A stretch of 64,000 bases of DNA from Bacillus sp. FJAT-29814 (lineage in GTDB: Bacteria; Bacillota; Bacilli; Bacillales; Cytobacillaceae): NCBI RefSeq assembly GCF_001510715.1, contig NZ_LMTJ01000003.1, forward strand, positions 265,191 through 329,190, in the 5' to 3' direction. Shown one piece after another: positions 34,118 through 43,633 of this stretch. Position 1 is the first letter of the stretch, and each line of letters opens with the position of its first letter. The notes below the pieces were generated by a model. It was not told where the DNA came from. It saw only the letters and a list, made by a program, of their open reading frames with translations, and did no database searches. The position numbers and the translations under genes are program-made.

Positions 34118-35296
34118 ATGCATTTGCGTCTAACGGATGAACAAAAAATGGTGCAGCAGACAATTAGAAAGTTTGTTGAAAAAGAGCTAATGCCGCTCGA
34201 AAATGACGTGTTAAGAAATGAGCGGGAAGGAAAGCCAAGCCTGCCTCCCGGAAAATTAAAAGAACTCCAGTTAAAGGCAAAGGAAGCCGGTTTCTGGGGG
34301 ATTAATACACCTGAAGAGTATGGCGGCGCAAATCTTGGACAGATGATGATGGCGCTTGTTTACATGGAAATCTCAAAAACGTTTGTTCCGTTCACCTTCG
34401 GCGGTTCGGCAGACAATATCCTTTATTATGGCAATGAAGAGCAAAAGAAAAAATACCTCATCCCAACCATCAATGGTGAAAAGAAGTCATGTTTTGCGAT
34501 GACTGAACCTGGTGCAGGATCCGATACGCAAAATATTAAGATGACTGCCGTAAGGGATGGAAATGATTGGGTATTAAACGGCGAGAAAACCTTCATTACT
34601 GGCGGGAATGAAGCCGACTTCGTTATGGCGATTGCCATTACTGACAAAGAAATGCATCAAAAAACAAGAGGCCGCGAAGGGGTAACCTGCTTTATTGTTG
34701 ACCGTGACATGGGCTGGAAATCAGAGTATATACATACGATGGGAGAATGGGGTCCAGCCGGCTTGGTATTTGATAATGTACGCGTCCCAGAAGAAAACAT
34801 TCTTGGCGAATTGCACAAGGGTTACAATCTCGGACTTGAGTGGATCGGTTTTGCACGATGGGTTGTCGGTGCAAGAGCAGTCGGAACCGCAGAACGCCTG
34901 CTGCAAATGGCGATTGATTACGCCAAAGAGCGAGTGACGTTCGGAAAACCTATTGCTGAGCGCCAGGCGATTCAATGGATGATTGCCGATAGTGCTGTGG
35001 ACATTGAAGCAGCTAGATGGCTTGTGCTAAACGCTGCTTGGACGCTAGACCAAGGCGAAGATAATCGTCACTTGGCTTCAATGGCTAAATTGTACGGGGC
35101 AAATATGGGGAACCGTGTTGTTGACAAGGTGATGCAAATTCATGGCGGTATGGGGTATACACGTGAATTGCCGATTGAGCGCTGGTACCGTGAAGCAAGG
35201 CTTTGGAGAATTTACGATGGTACAGATGAAATTCAAAGAATGATCATTTCTCGTAACCTGATCAAAGGTCATGTGAAAATAGGTCAAAATATTTAA
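34118..35296 (+). CDS. Acyl-CoA dehydrogenase family protein (Asp at the usual catalytic Glu)
   Basis: A 392-residue flavoprotein of the acyl-CoA dehydrogenase family, oxidising an acyl-CoA to the enoyl-CoA and passing electrons to ETF. FAD-binding segments CFAMTEPGAGSD and WVLNGEKTFITGG are intact, and the C-terminal HGGMGYTRELPIERWYRE is typical. The position of the catalytic Glu of medium-chain enzymes (YEGT) is Asp367 (RIYDGTDEIQ). The start at 34118 fits GAGGGAG 8 bp upstream; a GTG three codons earlier is possible. First gene of module 1, just behind the operator. Confidence 0.9.
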   Translation: MHLRLTDEQKMVQQTIRKFVEKELMPLENDVLRNEREGKPSLPPGKLKELQLKAKEAGFWGINTPEEYGGANLGQMMMALVYMEISKTFVPFTFGGSADNILYYGNEEQKKKYLIPTINGEKKSCFAMTEPGAGSDTQNIKMTAVRDGNDWVLNGEKTFITGGNEADFVMAIAITDKEMHQKTRGREGVTCFIVDRDMGWKSEYIHTMGEWGPAGLVFDNVRVPEENILGELHKGYNLGLEWIGFARWVVGARAVGTAERLLQMAIDYAKERVTFGKPIAERQAIQWMIADSAVDIEAARWLVLNAAWTLDQGEDNRHLASMAKLYGANMGNRVVDKVMQIHGGMGYTRELPIERWYREARLWRIYDGTDEIQRMIISRNLIKGHVKIGQNI

Positions 35297-35360
35297 AGGA
35301 TATTTTGAAAGCGTTATCTAATATAACTACTTGATAATAGTTTTGAGGAGGAATACAGGT

Positions 35361-36125
35361 ATGGCAGGAAGATTTGAAGGAAGAGTGGCGTTTGTTACGG
35401 GGGGGAGCCGCGGAATCGGCAAAGGTATCGTAGAGCTTTTTGCGGAAGAAGGAGCAAAGGTTGCACTGATTGACTTAAATGAAGAGGCATTAAGTGAAAC
35501 AGCAAGTGAATTAAAAGAAAAAGGCTATGAAGTGTATGCAAAGGTAGCCAATGTAGTAGACCCTGAGCAAGTAGAGGCGGCCGTTAAAGAGGCGCATGAT
35601 GCCTTTGGTCGGATTGACATTCTAGTCAATAATGCCGGAGTGATCCGTGATAATCTATTGTTCAAAATGACAGATGCCGATTGGCAGACAGTCATGGATG
35701 TGCATTTAAAAGGTTCCTTTAATGCAGCCCGGGCCGCTCAAAAATATATGGTAGAGCAAAAGTATGGCCGGATCATCAATATTTCTTCAACCTCTGCACT
35801 TGGCAATCGTGGCCAAGCCAACTATGCAGCCGCAAAAGCAGGCTTACAGGGCTTTACAAAAACGCTAGCAATTGAATTGGGTCGTTATGGCATCACCGCA
35901 AACTCAGTTGCCCCAGGATTTATCGAAACGGATATGACCAAGGCCACCGCAGAGCGAATCGGGGTTTCTTTTGAACAAATGATTCAGGCAAGTGTCGCGG
36001 CTATTCCTGTCGGCAGAAGCGGTAAGCCAGCCGATATCGCTAACGCTGTCGCATTCTTTGCCGATGAAAAGTCTTCGTTTGTGAATGGTCAAGTTATTTA
36101 TGTTGCCGGCGGACCTAAGTGTTAA
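35361..36125 (+). CDS. FabG-like SDR, probable 3-hydroxyacyl-CoA/3-oxoacyl reductase
   Basis: A 254-residue classical SDR: TGGSRGIGKG cofactor loop near residue 13, NNAGVIRD, catalytic Ser in INISSTSALG and NYAAAKAG with Tyr/Lys. It reads like beta-ketoacyl reductases. Located between an acyl-CoA dehydrogenase and two MaoC-type hydratases, it most probably works on a 3-hydroxyacyl-CoA of the pathway. The start at 35361 has GAGGAGGAA upstream; in-frame codons from 35331 lie in the leader. Confidence 0.87.
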   Translation: MAGRFEGRVAFVTGGSRGIGKGIVELFAEEGAKVALIDLNEEALSETASELKEKGYEVYAKVANVVDPEQVEAAVKEAHDAFGRIDILVNNAGVIRDNLLFKMTDADWQTVMDVHLKGSFNAARAAQKYMVEQKYGRIINISSTSALGNRGQANYAAAKAGLQGFTKTLAIELGRYGITANSVAPGFIETDMTKATAERIGVSFEQMIQASVAAIPVGRSGKPADIANAVAFFADEKSSFVNGQVIYVAGGPKC

Positions 36126-36145
36126 TAATTAGGAGGTGAATCAAA

Positions 36146-36595
36146 TTGTTCAAAGATCAAATTGGCAAGCAATCAGACAAAGTAAAAAACGTGGTAGAAC
36201 GCGGTGCGGTCAAGAAATTTGCCGAAGCCATCGGTGACCTTCATCCGATTTATTTTGACGAAGATACTGGGCGGCTTTCCCGCTATGGAAAGAATATCGC
36301 CCCGCCAACATTCCCAAGGGTGTTCGATTACGGGGTAATCGAAGGCTTGCATCTGCCGAACAAGGGTTTGATTCATGGGGAGCAGTCCTTCCACTATGTT
36401 CGCCCGCTATATGTTGGCGAGGAGGTTTATTGCTATTCCCAAGTGAAGAATTATTTTGAGAAAAAAGGGAATTTTGGAGAAATGGGCTTTTTGGTCGTTG
36501 AAAATGTCGGTGTTGATGTTGATGGAAACACCATCTTCACTTCCAGTTCAACAGTCGTGATTTCTGAAGCAGTAAGGAAGGTGTTAACAAAATGA
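36146..36595 (+). CDS. MaoC-like hotdog hydratase, N-terminal type (probably non-catalytic half)
   Basis: A 149-residue hotdog-fold protein of the MaoC N-terminal (FAS1-DH-like) type. The expected DxNPxH active-site motif is altered to GDLHPIYFDE, so the catalytic His is absent, as in the structural half of two-gene hydratases such as ChsH1/ChsH2 or HadA/HadB. The partner is the next gene. The TTG start at 36146 has AGGAGGTGA upstream. Its stop overlaps the ATG of its partner (ATGA). Confidence 0.78.
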   Translation: MFKDQIGKQSDKVKNVVERGAVKKFAEAIGDLHPIYFDEDTGRLSRYGKNIAPPTFPRVFDYGVIEGLHLPNKGLIHGEQSFHYVRPLYVGEEVYCYSQVKNYFEKKGNFGEMGFLVVENVGVDVDGNTIFTSSSTVVISEAVRKVLTK

Positions 36596-36993
36596 GTTCT
36601 CTTGCAGTATTACAGACAGGCGAAACGGTTCAGGAAATTCAGTTAGCGCCAGTTTCCAGACTGGACCTAATCAAATATGCTGGTGCGTCGGGCGACTTTA
36701 ATCCAATTCATACCATTGATGAGGAAGCAGCCAAGGCCGGCCTGCCAGGAATCATTGCCCATGGCATGTGGACAATGGGCAATCTTGCCAAGTTGTTCAC
36801 CGAGTATTATGAGGAAGGCTTCGTTAAAGATTATACAATCCGTTTTAGAGGGATGGTCTTTTTAAATGATGTCGTTACCCTTAAAGCAACATTGATCGAA
36901 AAACAAGGAAATGACCTCCGCTTTGATGTCCGTGCCGTGAACCAAAATGAGAAAGATGTTTTAAAAGGCGAGGTAGTATACCAACTTTACTAA
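36592..36993 (+). CDS. MaoC-like (R)-specific enoyl-CoA hydratase, catalytic half
   Basis: A 133-residue hotdog protein carrying the hydratase 2 motif: SGDFNPIHTIDEEA then GIIAHGMWTMG, with Asp and His of the active site. With the preceding MaoC protein it should form a heteromeric enoyl-CoA hydratase giving (R)-3-hydroxyacyl-CoA. The 4-bp ATGA overlap supports stoichiometric translation. Confidence 0.82.
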   Translation: MSSLAVLQTGETVQEIQLAPVSRLDLIKYAGASGDFNPIHTIDEEAAKAGLPGIIAHGMWTMGNLAKLFTEYYEEGFVKDYTIRFRGMVFLNDVVTLKATLIEKQGNDLRFDVRAVNQNEKDVLKGEVVYQLY

Positions 36994-37021
36994 CATGACA
37001 GACAGCTGAATTCGCAAGGCA

Positions 37022-37067
37022 AAACCCGGCACGATAGAAGGACCTCCCTCTTAATGCTGGGTTTCTT
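37022..37067 (+). terminator. Weak terminator-like hairpin within module 1
   Basis: AAACCCGGCA (37022-37031) pairs with TGCTGGGTTT (37055-37064), one wobble, then CTTACT. Probably an attenuator between the MaoC pair and the aldolase-like gene. Confidence 0.5.
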
Positions 37068-37096
37068 ACTATAACCTGAATCTAGGGGATGATGGT

Positions 37097-37864
37097 ATGA
37101 CGGTCAAAATGAAATTGAGTTATAAGCCGCCTGTTTTTGCCTCTGTTGAAGAGGAACGGCTGCATTTGAAACAAAAGCTCGCTGCTGCTTTCCGCCTTTT
37201 TTCAAAATTTGGCTTTGATGAAGGTGTTGCTGGACATATCACGGCCCGCGACCCGGAACATAAGGACCATTTCTGGGTAAATCCCTTTGGCATGCATTTT
37301 AGCTTAATCAAAGCCTCGGATTTAATTTTATGTAACCATGACGGGGTAGTCGTGGAAGGGAATTATCCTGTCAACCGGGCAGCATTTGCGATTCACTCGC
37401 AAGTCCATCAGGCCCGTCCGGATATTATTGCCGCTGCCCATGCACATTCGGTTTATGGAAAATCATGGTCGTCACTTGGCCGCCTGCTCGATCCGATCAC
37501 CCAGGATGCCTGTGCATTTTATCAGGACCATTCTCTTTACGATGACTTTAACGGCGTGGTCAAGGATATTGAGGAAGGCCGGCGCATCGGCGAGGCCTTA
37601 GCAGACAATAAAGCTTGCATTCTAAGGAACCATGGATTGTTGACCGTCGGCAAATCTGTCGATGAGGCGGCTTGGTGGTTCATTACAATGGAGCGCTCCT
37701 GCCAGGCCCAATTGGTGGCGGAAGGGGTGGGTAAGCCGGTCATCATCGGTGACGAAGATGCCAAGGCTACTTATGACACAGTCGGAACCTCCGACGCCGG
37801 CTGGTTCCAATTCCAGCCATTGTGGAACCGAATCGTTAAGGAACAGCCAGATCTATTAGATTAA
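37097..37864 (+). CDS. Class II aldolase/adducin family protein
   Basis: A 255-residue protein with the zinc-site pattern of class II aldolases: AAAHAHS (His-x-His near residue 114) and the third His in LRNHGLLT. Bacterial relatives include fuculose-phosphate aldolase and decarboxylase-like members; those in acyl-CoA gene clusters have no assigned reaction. A retro-aldol or decarboxylation step on a hydroxy- or keto-acid intermediate is possible. ATG 37097 is preceded by a weak GGGGATGATGG. Confidence 0.78.
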   Translation: MTVKMKLSYKPPVFASVEEERLHLKQKLAAAFRLFSKFGFDEGVAGHITARDPEHKDHFWVNPFGMHFSLIKASDLILCNHDGVVVEGNYPVNRAAFAIHSQVHQARPDIIAAAHAHSVYGKSWSSLGRLLDPITQDACAFYQDHSLYDDFNGVVKDIEEGRRIGEALADNKACILRNHGLLTVGKSVDEAAWWFITMERSCQAQLVAEGVGKPVIIGDEDAKATYDTVGTSDAGWFQFQPLWNRIVKEQPDLLD

Positions 37865-37868
37865 AATA

Positions 37869-37905
37869 TTGGTCCGAAAGGCTGTAAGTAAGTCTTTCGG
37901 ACCAA
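37869..37905 (+). repeat. Perfect 12-bp inverted repeat between genes
   Basis: TTGGTCCGAAAG (37869-37880) and CTTTCGGACCAA (37894-37905) form a stem with a 13-base loop. No T tract follows, so it is an attenuator or mRNA-stabilising hairpin rather than a plain terminator. Confidence 0.65.
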
Positions 37906-37931
37906 CTACATATTACCTGGAGGAACGCAAC

Positions 37932-38837
37932 ATGAAAATAGGTGTAGCCGGAACTGGCGCGGTCGGCGGATATTACGGCGGCTTTTTAAAGAGAGCCGGC
38001 AATGAAGTGATTTTTTTTGCAAGGGAAACCAATTTGCGCCGTATGCAGGAAAAAGGATTAACAATCGAGGCAAGCGAGGATTCCTTCACCGTAACCGAAC
38101 AATTCACAGACCGATATCAGGATTTTTCAGACGTTGATCTGCTGCTATTTGCCGTCAAGGCAACCGCAACTGCAGAAGTCGCAGCCAACTTGCATCCATT
38201 TTTAAAGAAAACGTGCTTGGTAATGACTCTGCAAAATGGCGTTGATAATGAAGAGATTCTTGCTGAAGTGTTTGGAAAAGACCGCGTTTTATCAGCGGCC
38301 GCTTATATTTCTGCCCACATCACGGCCGCTGGTGACGTTAAGCAAATCGGCTATTCGCCAAAGCTTGTGATTGGATCTCTCGACAGCAGAATGACCACCA
38401 AAGCTGCGGAGATTGCCGCATTGTTCAATGCTGCTGAAGTAGAAGCCTTTCCAACCCGCGATATCTTAAAAATAAAATGGAAAAAGCTTCTCTGGAATGT
38501 CACGTTTAATCCATTAACAGCCTTGATGGAAGTGAAGGTTGGCGCAATCTACGAGGATGAAGGATTGAAAAGGACAGCAGTGAAAATTTGCCAGGAAGCG
38601 TTGGCAGTCGCCAAAATAGCCGGAATTGAGCTTGAGGATGATTACGATGAAACCATCATGGCTCAAGGGCAAATGGCAAAGGATCATCAAACCTCGATGC
38701 TGCAGGATAGGCTGAAAGGCAAACCGCTTGAACTGGAATCCATATGCGGGTACGTCGTGAAAAAGGGCAAAGCGTTAAAGGTTGAAACACCTGTCCTTGA
38801 AACCGTCTATCGTCTATTAAACTATCAAACAAGGTAA
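37932..38837 (+). CDS. Ketopantoate reductase (PanE/ApbA) family protein
   Basis: A 301-residue dehydrogenase: MKIGVAGTGAVGGYYGGFL is the NAD(P)-binding loop, LQNGVDNEE and the catalytic Lys in KWKKLLWNVTFNPLTAL are conserved. Ketopantoate reductase makes pantoate for CoA synthesis, but catabolic paralogues in such clusters reduce other 2-keto acids. No panB/C/D is nearby, so a pathway-specific ketoacid reductase is more likely. The start at 37932 follows GGAGGAAC. Confidence 0.82.
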   Translation: MKIGVAGTGAVGGYYGGFLKRAGNEVIFFARETNLRRMQEKGLTIEASEDSFTVTEQFTDRYQDFSDVDLLLFAVKATATAEVAANLHPFLKKTCLVMTLQNGVDNEEILAEVFGKDRVLSAAAYISAHITAAGDVKQIGYSPKLVIGSLDSRMTTKAAEIAALFNAAEVEAFPTRDILKIKWKKLLWNVTFNPLTALMEVKVGAIYEDEGLKRTAVKICQEALAVAKIAGIELEDDYDETIMAQGQMAKDHQTSMLQDRLKGKPLELESICGYVVKKGKALKVETPVLETVYRLLNYQTR

Positions 38838-38844
38838 TGGAGAG

Positions 38845-40455
38845 GTGATGAGTTTGCAAATACCACAAGACCGCCCTTGGCTCGGGCATTATCCATCGTC
38901 AATCAATCTTGACTTCGAAATTCCAGAAAAAAACTTATATTCCCTTTTGGATAGTGCCGCAAAAAAATATCCTGAACACACTGCGATTATATTTGAAAAT
39001 GAAAAAATCAGCTACTTACAACTGAGAAATATGGTCGACAGGCTTGCGGGAGCATGGAAGCAGCTTGGTGCGGCAAAAGGAGAGCGCCTTGGCTTAATGG
39101 TATCCAATCACCCGCTATATGTCGTCTCCTATTACGCTTCCTTGAAGCTTGGCCTGATGATTGTACAAATCAACCCGCACTATACCGTGAGAGAGCTGCT
39201 GGAAATTTTTAATGATGCTACGGTGACCTATTTGGTCACAGAGCCTGAATGTCTTGAAAAAGTGTCCCAAGTCCAAGACTACTCTTTTAAAGAAATATTT
39301 ATAACGGCTAATGGAGCCGGATATCCAGGTTTGCCGGAATTAATCGAAAGAAGCGTTCCTTTGGCTCAAAACTGCCCGATTGAGGCGCGGAGGGATATTG
39401 CAGTCATTCAATATACCGGCGGCACAACCGGGAAAAAGAAAGGCGCAATGCTGACCCACTATAATTTAATCGCCAATGTCATACAAAGCAAGGCGCTTTA
39501 CGGAGAACGCATGCTAACAGGTGCGGAGACCATTCTAACTGCCACCCCGCTTTATCATGTTTATGGGATGACAAGCGGCATGAATCTCAGTATTTACATT
39601 GGGGCTGCGAATCTGTTGGTCAACAAGTTTGAGGTGGAAAAGGTCCTGAAGCAGATTGAAACATATCGGCCGACCCTCTTTCCGGGTGTCCCAAAAATGT
39701 ATCACGCTTTCGCCCATTATCCGGACATTGAAAGCTACGATTTGACTTGCTTTAAAATGTGCACAAGCGGCTCGGCCCCCCTGCCGATCGAGATTATGAA
39801 GAAGTTCGAGCGTTTAACCGGTGTCACTGTCGGAGAAGGCTACGGTCTGTCAGAAACCTCGCCCACGACCCACCGCAACCCGCCTGATGGCGTGTCAAAA
39901 ATTGGCAGCATCGGGATTCCGCTCCGCCAAACCGATTGCCGAATTGTCGATGACAATGGCGAAGATGTACCGGAACGAGCGGTTGGGGAATTGTTACTTA
40001 AAGGTCCGCAGGTGATGCTTGGCTATTGGAATAAGCCGGAAGAAACGCAGAATGCCCTTCGTGATGGCTGGTTTTATACCGGTGATCTCGCAACGATGGA
40101 TGAAGAAGGGTATTTCTATATTGTCGGCCGGAAAAAGGAAATGATTCTTGTCGGCGGATTTAATGTCTACCCCCAAGAGGTGGAGGGTGTTTTATATGAA
40201 CATCCCGCTGTACTGGAAGCGGCAGTTGTCGGCATCCCCGATAAGGAAATTGGAGAAACAGTCACTGCTTATATCGTACCCAAACCGGGCATCGCTATTG
40301 ATTTTGACGATTTGCGGGAGCACTGCTATCGGCATTTGACCCGATACAAAGTACCAAAGCAATTTGAGGTGCGCGATACGCTGCCAAGAAATTCAGTCGG
40401 AAAACTATTGAAGCGGATATTGGTAGAAGAAGCAACGAATAAGACAAAGGCATAA
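38845..40455 (+). CDS. Acyl-CoA ligase (AMP-forming, fatty-acid type) 1
   Basis: A 536-residue ANL-family enzyme activating a carboxylic acid to acyl-CoA through an acyl-AMP. The P-loop is YTGGTTGKKKGAM, the A5 region is GYGLSETSPTTHRNP, YTGDL carries the AMP-ribose Asp, and the C-terminal lysine lies in SVGKLLKR. The start is GTG 38845 or ATG 38848 within GGAGAGGTGATG; the best spacing is ambiguous. It closes the first half of module 1. Confidence 0.9.
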   Translation: MMSLQIPQDRPWLGHYPSSINLDFEIPEKNLYSLLDSAAKKYPEHTAIIFENEKISYLQLRNMVDRLAGAWKQLGAAKGERLGLMVSNHPLYVVSYYASLKLGLMIVQINPHYTVRELLEIFNDATVTYLVTEPECLEKVSQVQDYSFKEIFITANGAGYPGLPELIERSVPLAQNCPIEARRDIAVIQYTGGTTGKKKGAMLTHYNLIANVIQSKALYGERMLTGAETILTATPLYHVYGMTSGMNLSIYIGAANLLVNKFEVEKVLKQIETYRPTLFPGVPKMYHAFAHYPDIESYDLTCFKMCTSGSAPLPIEIMKKFERLTGVTVGEGYGLSETSPTTHRNPPDGVSKIGSIGIPLRQTDCRIVDDNGEDVPERAVGELLLKGPQVMLGYWNKPEETQNALRDGWFYTGDLATMDEEGYFYIVGRKKEMILVGGFNVYPQEVEGVLYEHPAVLEAAVVGIPDKEIGETVTAYIVPKPGIAIDFDDLREHCYRHLTRYKVPKQFEVRDTLPRNSVGKLLKRILVEEATNKTKA

Positions 40456-40470
40456 TGGAGGAATCCAGTA

Positions 40471-41619
40471 ATGAACTTCGAATTAGATGAAGACATTCTT
40501 TTTTTAAAAAAGAATGTAAGAGAATTTATCCAAACAGAAGTCGAAGCTGTGGCGATGCAAATTGAAGAAGATAACCAAATCCCAGAACGCGTTATTAATC
40601 TGTCGAAGGAAATGGGCCTGTTCGGGTTAAGCATTCCTGAAGAATATGGCGGGCTTGGGATTGGCATGGTCGGAAAATGTGCGCTTTATGAGGAAATCGG
40701 CCAAACCCATAATGGCTATACGACGCTGATCGGCGCCCACACTGGAATCGGTAGCGTTGGAATTGTTGAAATGGGGAATGAACAACAAAAAAGAAAGTAC
40801 CTGCCAGAGATGGCGAGCGGAGAGAAAATCGGCGCGTTTGCGTTGACCGAGCCTGAAGCGGGATCCAATGCCGCCAATTTAAAAACCACGGCGGTCAGAA
40901 AAGGCGACAAGTATATCCTGAACGGTCTGAAGCACTACATTACCAATGCCACCGAGGCAAGTGTGTTTACCGTCATGGCGGTCACTGACCCTGAAAAAGG
41001 GGCCAAGGGGATCACTTCGTTCATTGTCGAAAAGGATTTCCCTGGCTTCAAGGTAGGGGCGATTGAGAAGAAGATGGGCCTGCGCGGTTCGCATTCGGCA
41101 GAATTGATTTTTGAAGATTGCGAGGTTCCGGTGGAAAATGTCCTCGGGTCAGAAGGCCAGGGCTATGTCAATGCGTTAAAAATTCTGGCCAATGGCCGGG
41201 CAGGCTTGGCGTCTCGCAATCTCGGATCCTGCCAAAAGCTGCTTGATATGTCAACAAAGTATGCGATGGAACGAATCCAGTTTGGCAAGCCGATTATCAA
41301 AAACCAGGCAGTCAGCCATATGCTGGCGGAAATGGCCGTGGAAATTGAAGCGCTGCGTTCATTTACTTATCGGGTTGCTTGGATGGTTGACCAAGGCATG
41401 AAGGTCATCAAGGAAGCGGCGATGCTGAAGCTTTACGGCTCTGAGGTTTATAACCGCGTTGCTGATAAAGCGGTCCAGGTCCACGGCGGAATTGGCTATA
41501 TTGCCGATTATCCGATTGAACGTTTCTATCGTGATGCCAGGATTACGAGAATTTATGAGGGTACCTCGGAGATTCAAAAGAACATCATTGCAGCCCAACT
41601 AGAAAAAGAATATAGCTAA
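40471..41619 (+). CDS. Acyl-CoA dehydrogenase 2
   Basis: A 382-residue enzyme of the short/medium-chain type. FALTEPEAGSNAAN and ILNGLKHYITNA bind FAD; the catalytic Glu363 is in RIYEGTSEIQ. Unlike the first dehydrogenase of the module, this site is standard, so it should be an active acyl-CoA oxidising enzyme. GGAGGAATCC precedes the ATG. It lies between the ligase and the thiolase. Confidence 0.93.
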   Translation: MNFELDEDILFLKKNVREFIQTEVEAVAMQIEEDNQIPERVINLSKEMGLFGLSIPEEYGGLGIGMVGKCALYEEIGQTHNGYTTLIGAHTGIGSVGIVEMGNEQQKRKYLPEMASGEKIGAFALTEPEAGSNAANLKTTAVRKGDKYILNGLKHYITNATEASVFTVMAVTDPEKGAKGITSFIVEKDFPGFKVGAIEKKMGLRGSHSAELIFEDCEVPVENVLGSEGQGYVNALKILANGRAGLASRNLGSCQKLLDMSTKYAMERIQFGKPIIKNQAVSHMLAEMAVEIEALRSFTYRVAWMVDQGMKVIKEAAMLKLYGSEVYNRVADKAVQVHGGIGYIADYPIERFYRDARITRIYEGTSEIQKNIIAAQLEKEYS

Positions 41620-41634
41620 AAAAGGAGGGGTTAT

Positions 41635-42825
41635 ATGGAAACCGATATTGTGATTTTAAGTGCAGTCCGGACGCCCGTCGGGAGATATGGAGGCGCCTTA
41701 AAGAGTCTTAATTCAGGCCAATTGGGCGCAATCGCTATTAAAGAGGCGATTAACCGAGCTGGAATTACCCCTGAACAAGTAGATGAAGTGGTATTGGGAG
41801 AAGTAAGGCAATCAACTGAATCCTCTAATGTCGCCAGGGTAGCGGCTTTAAGGGCAGGGGTCCCGGAAAGTATACCGGCGTTTACAATCAATCGCTTGTG
41901 TGCATCGGGAATGCAGGCGATAGCATCTGCAGCCCAGCAAATCGCTTTTGGTCAAGCGGAGATCGTCGTCGCAGGCGGAACAGAAAGCATGAGCAATGCC
42001 CCTATTTATTTGAGAAACTCCCGTTTTGGCGGCGACAATCCCAAATTGGTCGATTCCAATACCGAGGCTGGACAGCAGCCGCAGGAGATTTACGGCAGCG
42101 GGCTTGGCATGGGCATCACCGCTGAAAATGTCGCTGAACGGTTTGCCATTTCCCGTGAAGACCAGGATGCGTTTGCATTGGAAAGCCAGCGTCGTGCTGC
42201 AACCGCAATCAGTGAAGGGCGCTTTGAGGATGAAATTGTGCCGGTCGAGATCAAAGGAAAAAAAGGTTCCATTGTCTTTGCCGAGGATGAACATCCAAGA
42301 CCCGAAACGACAAGGGAGGCATTGGCCAGACTTAGACCCGTTTTTAAGGAGAACGGAACGGTCACTGCCGGGAATGCCTGCGGCCGAAATGACGGCGCCA
42401 GCGCTTGTGTTTTGACGTCAGGACAGCATGCTGAAAAATTAGGCTTGAAGCCGCTGGCAAGAATCGTCGATTGGGCCAGTGTCGGCGTTTCGCCAGAGAT
42501 AATGGGTATTGGACCAGTTCCGGCGGTGAAAAAACTGCTCCAACGCACTGGGCTGACGATAGCTGATATAGGGCTAATCGAGCTCAATGAGGCATTTGCA
42601 TCACAAGCGCTGGCAGTCATTCGTGAATTGAAGCTTGATCCGAACCGCGTCAATGTAAACGGCGGGGCGATTGCGTTGGGGCATCCGCTTGGTGCTACTG
42701 GGGCAAAAATTATGACGACATTGGTTTACGAAATGATTCGTCGTGGTGAAAAGCGGGGGATTGCTACTCTTTGTGTAGGCGGCGGTCAGGGCATGGCTAT
42801 TATGGTTGAATCAATAGATAACTAG
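41635..42825 (+). CDS. Thiolase (acetyl-CoA C-acyltransferase) 1
   Basis: A 396-residue degradative thiolase cleaving a 3-ketoacyl-CoA. Nucleophile Cys89 in INRLCASGM, His in [15 protein letters not shown] and the acid/base Cys in CVGGGQGMA are all present. AAAGGAGGGG lies before the ATG. With the upstream dehydrogenase, hydratase and SDR it completes one full beta-oxidation turn in module 1. Confidence 0.93.
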   Translation: METDIVILSAVRTPVGRYGGALKSLNSGQLGAIAIKEAINRAGITPEQVDEVVLGEVRQSTESSNVARVAALRAGVPESIPAFTINRLCASGMQAIASAAQQIAFGQAEIVVAGGTESMSNAPIYLRNSRFGGDNPKLVDSNTEAGQQPQEIYGSGLGMGITAENVAERFAISREDQDAFALESQRRAATAISEGRFEDEIVPVEIKGKKGSIVFAEDEHPRPETTREALARLRPVFKENGTVTAGNACGRNDGASACVLTSGQHAEKLGLKPLARIVDWASVGVSPEIMGIGPVPAVKKLLQRTGLTIADIGLIELNEAFASQALAVIRELKLDPNRVNVNGGAIALGHPLGATGAKIMTTLVYEMIRRGEKRGIATLCVGGGQGMAIMVESIDN

Positions 42826-42839
42826 AAAGGAATTTGCTT

Positions 42840-43241
42840 GTGAGAACGCCGGAAACGAAATCGACTTTTTTTGAGTACATGGGATTTAACAGCACCATCA
42901 CCGATAAATTTGAATTGGCATTGCCGTTGCAGGAGCACTTGCTCCAGGAGGATGGCACGATTCATCCGGGCGTATTTTCCACGATGCTCGATATTACGAT
43001 GGGGGCGACCGTCTCGCTCGCAACAAACTCGTTTGCGGCGACCATTAATTTGAATTGTTCATTTTTGGACCTTCTGCCAAAAGAAGCCTATCATGCTGAA
43101 ACGAACATTTTAAAAGAAGAAGGAAAATATGTCACGGCAGAAGGGATGATTTACGATCAAAACCGCGGTTTGGTTGCCAAAGGAATCGGCACCTTTAAGA
43201 CAACGCCTAGAAAAGACATAAAGGAGGGAGGGGATTGTTAA
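42840..43241 (+). CDS. PaaI-type hotdog thioesterase 1
   Basis: A 133-residue hotdog protein. The HPGVFSTMLDITMG segment matches the catalytic helix of PaaI-like acyl-CoA thioesterases, but the usual HGG is HPG here. GTG at 42840 is preferred over TTG 42834 because AAAGGA is then 8 bp away. It overlaps the following paralogue by 7 bp; the two may form a heteromer. Confidence 0.72.
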   Translation: MRTPETKSTFFEYMGFNSTITDKFELALPLQEHLLQEDGTIHPGVFSTMLDITMGATVSLATNSFAATINLNCSFLDLLPKEAYHAETNILKEEGKYVTAEGMIYDQNRGLVAKGIGTFKTTPRKDIKEGGDC

Positions 43242-43633
43242 AATTGCAATCAGAGTTTCAGCAAAGACTTGAAAATAACCCCTTTTTCAAACATATTGGG
43301 TTTGAATTTATCAAAGAGGAAGGCAGCGAAATTGTGCTGAAGCTTCCGTTAAAGCAAGACTTGTTAAATACAAATAAAACGCTTCATGGCGGTGTCCATG
43401 CCTCTATACTTGACGCCGTCCAGACCGTGGTTTTACGCAACCTGTACAAGTGCAGCGTTTCTGCATTGAACTTGGATGTACACTATTTCGCCCCATCCGT
43501 GTCCGGCAACCTGTTTGCCAGGGCAAAGGTGCTTCAACAGGGATATAAGTTGGCAACGGTGGAAGCGAAAATAACAGATGAACAGCAGCAGCTCATTGCC
43601 AAGGGAACGGGAGTTTATAAAATTGCTAGATAA
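43235..43633 (+). CDS. PaaI-type hotdog thioesterase 2
   Basis: A 132-residue hotdog protein with the canonical LHGGVHASILDAVQT motif of PaaI thioesterases, including the catalytic Asp. It presumably releases CoA from stalled intermediates. The TTG start sits behind GGAGGGAGGGG, inside the end of the preceding paralogue. Last gene of module 1. Confidence 0.78.
   Translation: MLKLQSEFQQRLENNPFFKHIGFEFIKEEGSEIVLKLPLKQDLLNTNKTLHGGVHASILDAVQTVVLRNLYKCSVSALNLDVHYFAPSVSGNLFARAKVLQQGYKLATVEAKITDEQQQLIAKGTGVYKIAR

Noticed and set aside
42090..42653. 187-codon antisense frame over thiolase 1
   Set aside because: Mirror of a highly conserved coding sequence; no ribosome binding site; composition is that of a complementary strand.
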